Virus record (IMG/VR): IMGVR_UViG_3300043775_002539
Coordinates: 1-52,308 of that record
Source of the DNA: a virus
Reading direction: 5' to 3' (one strand)
Length of the DNA stretch: 52,308 nucleotides
Translations under genes and position numbers: made by a program
Notes under the pieces: model-generated
Database searches by the model: none
What the model saw: the letters and a program-made list of their open reading frames with translations, nothing else
Told to the model about the DNA's origin: nothing
Shown here: positions 48,430 to 52,308 of the stretch, one piece after another
How the letters are laid out: each line of letters begins with the position of its first letter
Numbering within the stretch: the stretch's first letter is position 1

Positions 48430-48453
48430 ATAAAAAAAAATGTTATATCTTTG
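48422..48453 (+). promoter_or_regulatory. Bacteroidota-type host promoter (TTTG ... TANNTTTG)
   Basis: TTTG at 48422-48425 and TATCTTTG at 48446-48453, separated by 20 nt, match the -33/-7 consensus described for Bacteroides and Flavobacterium sigma-70-type promoters. It lies 23 nt before the start at 48477 and would let the host polymerase read the 48.5-52.3 kb replication genes early in infection. Confidence 0.55.
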
Positions 48454-48476
48454 CTTGACAAATTAAAGTTAAGGTA

Positions 48477-48854
48477 ATGATTAGAAAGGACATTGATACT
48501 AAAAATCTTCGAAAAACAATTTTAAAATTTTCAAAAGACATTCCTACAGTTGGAGAACGACATAGGGGTGTCTTTTCTATTACAGGATATAGAGCTTATA
48601 ATAGTTCACCAAGTTCCGGATACGTTGAAGTTGATGTGGTATTCAAAGGTGAAATAGAGGTAGGTATTTCTTCTCTTCGTCCGGATGAATGGTTTAGTGC
48701 TGATGTCAAAAGTAGTAACCGTTATCATATTTCACCGGTTAGACTTGGTAAGTTCTTAAGAAGTCATTTATTTAAAGACATTAATAACCACATGGTATAT
48801 TTTGATACTAAAATTAAATATGTTAACTCAATAAAAACAATAAAATGGATATAG
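48477..48854 (+). CDS. Hypothetical protein, 125 aa
   Basis: A 125-residue protein of unknown family, first gene behind a host-type promoter and therefore probably expressed early. The middle is beta-rich (GVFSITGYRAYNSSPSSGYV, then VDVVFKGEIEVG) and flanked by basic helices (KNLRKTILKFSKD, RLGKFLRSHLFKD). No signal peptide, membrane helix or catalytic motif. The next small gene overlaps its end by 10 nt. Many early phage proteins of this size bind host factors, but nothing in the sequence shows a target. Confidence 0.65.
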   Translation: MIRKDIDTKNLRKTILKFSKDIPTVGERHRGVFSITGYRAYNSSPSSGYVEVDVVFKGEIEVGISSLRPDEWFSADVKSSNRYHISPVRLGKFLRSHLFKDINNHMVYFDTKIKYVNSIKTIKWI

Positions 48855-49006
48855 CTTTTTTTGTACTTTGGGGGGTTGCAACCCTATGGTGTATTTTAAT
48901 AATACCAATAAGTAATAAAATTGAAAAACTTGATGATAAGAGTCGTTTGAAACAATGGTGGAAAAAACACATTGCTGATTGGGACTTTTATGATAAATCA
49001 AAATAA
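48845..49006 (+). CDS. Small membrane protein, 53 aa
   Basis: A 53-residue open frame that I translated by hand: MDIAFFVLWGVATLWCILII, then a polar C-terminal half ending FYDKSK. One transmembrane helix at about residues 3-22 is followed by a basic, Trp-containing tail (KQWWKKH), consistent with an inner-membrane anchor with a cytoplasmic tail. It overlaps the end of the 125-aa gene by 10 nt in another frame and ends 17 nt before the primase. Its overlap and clear helix/charge layout support coding. Function unknown. Confidence 0.55.
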   Translation: MDIAFFVLWGVATLWCILIIPISNKIEKLDDKSRLKQWWKKHIADWDFYDKSK

Positions 49007-49023
49007 TTTCTTATACTTAAAGA

Positions 49024-49938
49024 ATGGATGAAGAAGTTGAGGTATTAGTTGATTTACTAACCGATGTGTTAGGTAAAGCCAAAAATCATTATGAGTCAAA
49101 AGCACAAATTTCTTTTGACTGTCCTGTCTGTGCGAATGAGAAAGGTTTAGATAAGGGTGATGGAAAAGGAAACTTGGAAATCAACTATAGTAAACACGTT
49201 TACAAATGTTGGGTTTGTGGTGAGTCAGAGGGAACTCAAGGACCATTAGGACGACTATTTGATAAACATGGTACAAAAGAACAGAAAAAGGTTTATAACT
49301 TAATAAAACCTGAGGAGTTAAAAGTTCAGGAGGCCAAGAAAACTCAATTAAAACTTCCGGAGGGATACACTCAATTTAAAGACTCCAATCCAAGATTTAT
49401 ACCACACGCTGAAGCTTATCGATATTTAATATCTCGAGGTATTACAGATGAGATTATTGAAAAATACCAAATTGGTTATACTGTGAGTGGTGACTTCGCT
49501 TATAGAGTTATTGTACCATCATTTGATAAAAACAATAGGTTAAATTATTTTATTGCCCGTTCATGGGTTCCGAATAAAATGAAATATAAGAATCCTACCG
49601 CAGCAAAAGATGAAATCATATTTAACGAGAGTAGAATTGATTGGTTCAAAGATATCTATTTGGTTGAGGGTGCGTTTGATGGGTTCTTCTTGGATAACTC
49701 AATTGCTATGTTAGGTAAGAAAATGAGTTCATTACTGTTTGAAACTTTATATGAAAACGCGTTAGGTAAGATTATTATTTGTTTAGATGAGGACGCTTGG
49801 GAAGATGCTTTCAAATTATATCATGAATTAAATGGAGGTAGATTATACAACAAGATTAGAGTGATTAAACCACCCAAAGATATGGATGTTGCTGATTTAA
49901 GAGGTCAGATTGATGAATACTATTACGAAATAAAATAA
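49024..49938 (+). CDS. DNA primase with zinc finger and Toprim domain
   Basis: A 304-residue primase that would lay RNA primers for the helicase at 289. A four-Cys zinc site is visible: C33-P-V-C36 and C62-W-V-C65, separated by 25 residues that include a G-N-L-E-I-N-Y strand, like the CHC2-type zinc domain. The catalytic Toprim part has E215 in DIYLVEGAFDG and an acidic cluster D255-E-D257 in IIICLDEDAW. A KYQIGYTVSGD segment precedes it, as in DnaG-type cores. It is shorter than T4 gp61 (342 aa) and lacks a clear separate helicase-binding domain at the end. Orthology to gp61 is uncertain, but the function is clear. Confidence 0.88.
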   Translation: MDEEVEVLVDLLTDVLGKAKNHYESKAQISFDCPVCANEKGLDKGDGKGNLEINYSKHVYKCWVCGESEGTQGPLGRLFDKHGTKEQKKVYNLIKPEELKVQEAKKTQLKLPEGYTQFKDSNPRFIPHAEAYRYLISRGITDEIIEKYQIGYTVSGDFAYRVIVPSFDKNNRLNYFIARSWVPNKMKYKNPTAAKDEIIFNESRIDWFKDIYLVEGAFDGFFLDNSIAMLGKKMSSLLFETLYENALGKIIICLDEDAWEDAFKLYHELNGGRLYNKIRVIKPPKDMDVADLRGQIDEYYYEIK

Positions 49939-49946
49939 TAAAATAT

Positions 49947-50795
49947 ATGGTAGAATTAAAAACTATTGCACAAGAAATACGAGAACTAATTAGTCAAAGA
50001 CAACAAGAATTAGGTCTTACTTTTGAAGAGGATAATCACATCTATACCATGAATGGGAAGACGGATTATCCTTCTGTGTCTAAAGTACTAAAGAAATTTT
50101 ATACTGAGTTTCCAACAGAGGAAGCAGCGTATAATAAAGCTAAAGGTGACCCACAAAAACAACAAGAGTTGATTGAGGAATGGGCGGCAGCCGGAACTTA
50201 TTCTACCAATATGGGAAGTAGAGTTCACTTTGTTTTGGAGAAAGAAGTTATTGACCGAAATGGGTCTTATAAAGAAGTAAGACAACCGGTCTTTGAATGT
50301 GATAATACACAAATCTTCAAGGGAGACAATATGATTACTGCGGGTAAAAACTTCCTTAACTTAATGGAACAACGAGGAGCGGTTTTACTTGACACTGAGA
50401 TGGTATTAGGCGACCCGGAACTTGGGTATACCGGACAACCCGATAAGGTGTGGTTGATAATGAATATACATCAAAACGAATTTGGATTAGTAATAACCGA
50501 TTGGAAAACTAACAAACCAAAAAACTTCCTTGAAACAAGATATACCAAAAGAATGTTGGAACCATATAAAAAACAACCTGATAACGCTTTAGGCCACTAC
50601 TTCGTCCAATTACCTTTATATGGGAAATTACTTATCAAAATGTTACAAGGAACCAAATATGAAAACATTAAATTGTATGGTTGTATTGTAACTCATTTAA
50701 AAGAAGATGCCGAGTTTGATGAGTATCGAGTACCTAAAGAAGTTATTACAACAACTTTGGAAATGGACATGAAAAAATATTTGACAAACAAATAA
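49947..50795 (+). CDS. PD-(D/E)XK nuclease, RecB/Cas4-like
   Basis: A 282-residue nuclease of the RecB-family fold. Visible motifs: H94/E98 in GSRVHFVLEKE, E151 and D166 in TEMVLGDPELGYTGQPDKV, D185-x-K187 in VITDWKTNK, and a Q221-x-x-x-Y225 motif in YFVQLPLYGKLL typical of RecB/AddB/Cas4 nucleases. An N-terminal segment (TDYPSVSKVLKKFY) resembles the leader of phage-encoded nucleases of this class. No iron-sulfur Cys set of the Cas4 type is present, so it is a RecB-like exonuclease rather than Cas4. It lies between the primase and the gp47-like gene, suggesting a role in recombination or DNA degradation. Confidence 0.85.
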   Translation: MVELKTIAQEIRELISQRQQELGLTFEEDNHIYTMNGKTDYPSVSKVLKKFYTEFPTEEAAYNKAKGDPQKQQELIEEWAAAGTYSTNMGSRVHFVLEKEVIDRNGSYKEVRQPVFECDNTQIFKGDNMITAGKNFLNLMEQRGAVLLDTEMVLGDPELGYTGQPDKVWLIMNIHQNEFGLVITDWKTNKPKNFLETRYTKRMLEPYKKQPDNALGHYFVQLPLYGKLLIKMLQGTKYENIKLYGCIVTHLKEDAEFDEYRVPKEVITTTLEMDMKKYLTNK

Positions 50796-50821
50796 AAAAC
50801 AATTAAATTTAGAAAAAAAAT

Positions 50822-51058
50822 ATGAACGAATTACAACAACCAAAGATTAATTTAAAAGAGTGTCCAACGATAAAATGTGACTCATGTGATGGAATTTACT
50901 TTAGAGAGGTTATCTACCTAAAAAGAGTTCCTAAACTAATGACGGGGTCACCTGAAGATACGACCGTACCATTCCCAATTTACAAATGTGAATCTTGTGG
51001 ACACGTAAACAAAGGGTTTAACCCGTTCGAAGAAGAGGAAAAAACTTTAATAAAATAG
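50822..51058 (+). CDS. Small zinc-ribbon protein, 78 aa
   Basis: A 78-residue protein with two CxxC knuckles, C19-D-S-C22 and C56-E-S-C59, and an extra C14, forming a zinc-ribbon-like fold around a basic strand (YFREVIYLKRVPKL). The tail is acidic (NPFEEEEKTLIK). It sits 1 nt before the gp47-like gene, so it is probably co-translated with recombination genes and could bind DNA or a partner protein. Family not recognised. Confidence 0.75.
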   Translation: MNELQQPKINLKECPTIKCDSCDGIYFREVIYLKRVPKLMTGSPEDTTVPFPIYKCESCGHVNKGFNPFEEEEKTLIK

Positions 51059-51059
51059 T

Positions 51060-51839
51060 ATGATAAACAGACTAGTACACTTTTCTGACTTACACGTAAG
51101 GTTATTCAAGGACCATGATTTATATCGTGGAATCCTTGAATCTGCCTTGAGTGAGTGGAAAACACTACAACCGGACCGAATTGTATTCACCGGTGACTTG
51201 GTTCATTCAAAGAATCAAATGACACCTGAGTTAGTTGAGTTTGTTGCTTGGATATTAACTGAATGTTCCATGATTGCAAAAACAATTGTTATCATAGGGA
51301 ATCACGATTTCCTTGAGAATAACAATGCAAGGTTGGATGCTTTAACACCAATCATTGATTCATTGAAGAATGAAAACATTGTTTATTTAAAGAATCGCGG
51401 AGTTTATCCTGATGATAACATCAATTGGTGTGTTTATTCATTAATGGACCATAACATCCCACCGGATATTAACAAATCTGAGAATACGAACATTGGATTA
51501 TTCCATGGACCTATTCAAGGGTTGTATACCGACATCGGGTTTAAGTTCGAAGATGGATTTGAGGTGAGTAAGTTTGATGGGTGTGACCTTGTATTATGTG
51601 GAGATATCCACAAGAGACAAGTGTTTGACATTCCGGGTGGAAAGAAAGCATATATGATTGGTTCAACCATTCAACAAAACTTTGGTGAGACCGTGAATAA
51701 ACATGGATACGGAGTTTATGAGATTGGCAAAGACCAATATGACTTTGTTGACCTTCCTAACCCAAAACCATTCTTATCGTTCCGTATGGACTCATTTGAT
51801 TGTATTGAAAAGGGGACTGAAAAACTTATAAATAATTAA
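51060..51839 (+). CDS. 47: Recombination nuclease subunit, gp47/SbcD/Mre11-like
   Basis: A 259-residue metallophosphoesterase nuclease, the catalytic half of the gp46/gp47 (SbcCD, Rad50/Mre11) pair that resects DNA ends for recombination-dependent replication. Metal-binding motifs are in order: D10-L-H12 (HFSDLH), G-D46 (VFTGDLVHS), G-N81-H82-D (IIGNHDF), H149 (GLFHGP) and H184 in CGDIHKRQ. It is shorter than T4 gp47 (339 aa), mainly in the C-terminal cap. The partner gp46 is not seen in the window. The gene at 52047 lacks a Walker A within its first 87 codons. Confidence 0.93.
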   Translation: MINRLVHFSDLHVRLFKDHDLYRGILESALSEWKTLQPDRIVFTGDLVHSKNQMTPELVEFVAWILTECSMIAKTIVIIGNHDFLENNNARLDALTPIIDSLKNENIVYLKNRGVYPDDNINWCVYSLMDHNIPPDINKSENTNIGLFHGPIQGLYTDIGFKFEDGFEVSKFDGCDLVLCGDIHKRQVFDIPGGKKAYMIGSTIQQNFGETVNKHGYGVYEIGKDQYDFVDLPNPKPFLSFRMDSFDCIEKGTEKLINN

Positions 51840-51852
51840 AATAAAAATAAAA

Positions 51853-52047
51853 ATGAAAATATATAGAAAAGGAAAAATAAACCCATTATTTACAATTACA
51901 ATATGGTTAATACCTGCAATTACATATGGTATTTCAAAATATTTAGATTATGTTCCACCTTTCATGGATTGGTTTTGGTCTATTGCAATTACATTTAATT
52001 TTGTTTTTTGGGTTAGAGTTAATTGGGGTATTAAAATTAAAAAATAA
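51853..52047 (+). CDS. Small membrane protein, 64 aa
   Basis: A 64-residue protein with two hydrophobic helices at about residues 11-28 (PLFTITIWLIPAITYGIS) and 37-54 (FMDWFWSIAITFNFVFWV), flanked by Lys/Arg at both ends. It would sit in the inner membrane with both ends on the same side. It follows gp47 by 13 nt and overlaps the next gene by one base (TAATG). Role unknown. It could influence membrane state or exclusion. Confidence 0.65.
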   Translation: MKIYRKGKINPLFTITIWLIPAITYGISKYLDYVPPFMDWFWSIAITFNFVFWVRVNWGIKIKK

Positions 52048-52308
52048 TGAATATCAATCTTGAACTAACCTCTAAAGAGCACAAGGACTTATTAAGTTAT
52101 TGTAAACTCAACAATTTCGACCCTGAAATGATATTGAAGAGTTCTTATTTGGAGGGGTTCAAAATTGAAAAATATGGACTATTGTCAGGTTCAGGGAATA
52201 TTGTTGAAAAAGAAGTTATCAAAGAGGTTATCAAATACGTTGAGGTTCCTGTTGTTGAAGAAAAAGAAGTTGTCAAGATTGAATATGTTGAGGTTGAGAA
52301 ACTTGTTG
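52047..52308 (+). CDS. N-terminal part of an unrecognised protein (cut by window edge)
   Basis: The open frame starts at an ATG that shares a base with the previous stop and runs to the right edge (87 codons). The N-terminus has a short helical head (NLELTSKEHKDLLSYCKLNN), followed by a long run of E-K-E-V-[VI]-K type units rich in Val, Glu and Lys, which suggests a coiled coil or extended charged stalk. No Walker A is visible, so it is not obviously gp46. The family cannot be told from this fragment. Confidence 0.6.
   Translation, partial: MNINLELTSKEHKDLLSYCKLNNFDPEMILKSSYLEGFKIEKYGLLSGSGNIVEKEVIKEVIKYVEVPVVEEKEVVKIEYVEVEKLV

Noticed and set aside
49947-50795. Cas4 nuclease of a CRISPR system
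   Set aside because: It lacks the Cys set of the Cas4 iron-sulfur cluster and has no CRISPR neighbours. A RecB-like phage nuclease fits better.
52047-52308. gp46/SbcC partner of gp47
   Set aside because: The position fits but no P-loop is visible in the first 87 codons, where gp46 and SbcC have it. It is left as unrecognised.

Overview
The window looks like part of the genome of a large contractile-tailed (T4-related) phage that infects a Bacteroidota host, probably a flavobacterium-like organism. The phage assignment rests on a DnaB/gp41-type helicase, class Ia ribonucleotide reductase, gp25 and gp6 baseplate wedge proteins, a gp47/Mre11-type nuclease, a primase, and a long run of very large structural proteins. 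The host assignment is an inference. It rests on the AT-rich composition, A-rich leaders with almost no Shine-Dalgarno sites, one good Bacteroidota-type promoter (TTTG ... TANNTTTG), and SprB-like repeats of the kind known from flavobacterial gliding adhesins.

Layout. 1-5.1 kb: end of an unknown gene, replicative helicase, nrdB, nrdA, then a strong terminator. 5.1-23.7 kb: baseplate and tail module (gp25, gp6, a 1660-aa protein with hydrophobic helices, several unrecognised virion proteins, a 995-aa tail protein, a seven-module SprB-like protein and a TP-linker protein), with many genes overlapping by 1-14 nt. 23.7-33.8 kb: one 3343-aa fibre gene, most of it perfect-period Gly-X-Y triplets made of Thr, Ser and Asp without proline. 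33.8-39.1 kb: a minus-strand island with an FkbM methyltransferase, a five-domain 1451-aa methyltransferase/glycosyltransferase protein and a small 61-aa protein. 39.2-47.8 kb: more modular tail or fibre proteins with Thr-Pro linkers and Cys-rich domains. 47.8-52.3 kb: RuvC-like resolvase, small proteins, primase, PD-(D/E)XK nuclease, zinc-ribbon protein, gp47-like nuclease, and the start of an unrecognised gene.

How it may fit together. RNR supplies dNTPs to the helicase/primase/recombination set. The structural genes build the baseplate and a host-recognition apparatus rich in repeats. The most interesting hypothesis is that the minus-strand glycosyltransferase island modifies the Ser/Thr-rich fibre and the Thr-Pro linkers. 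Its last domain resembles TibC-type protein O-heptosyltransferases, which act on Ser/Thr-rich repeat adhesins. An 11-bp tandem repeat within its coding sequence could switch the last domain off by slippage. A TATTTATA motif sits in sense orientation just upstream of six or seven genes or gene runs on both strands, and is a candidate phage late promoter.

No tRNA, CRISPR, insertion sequence, integrase or origin was recognised. No stretch over 300 bases lacks a gene.
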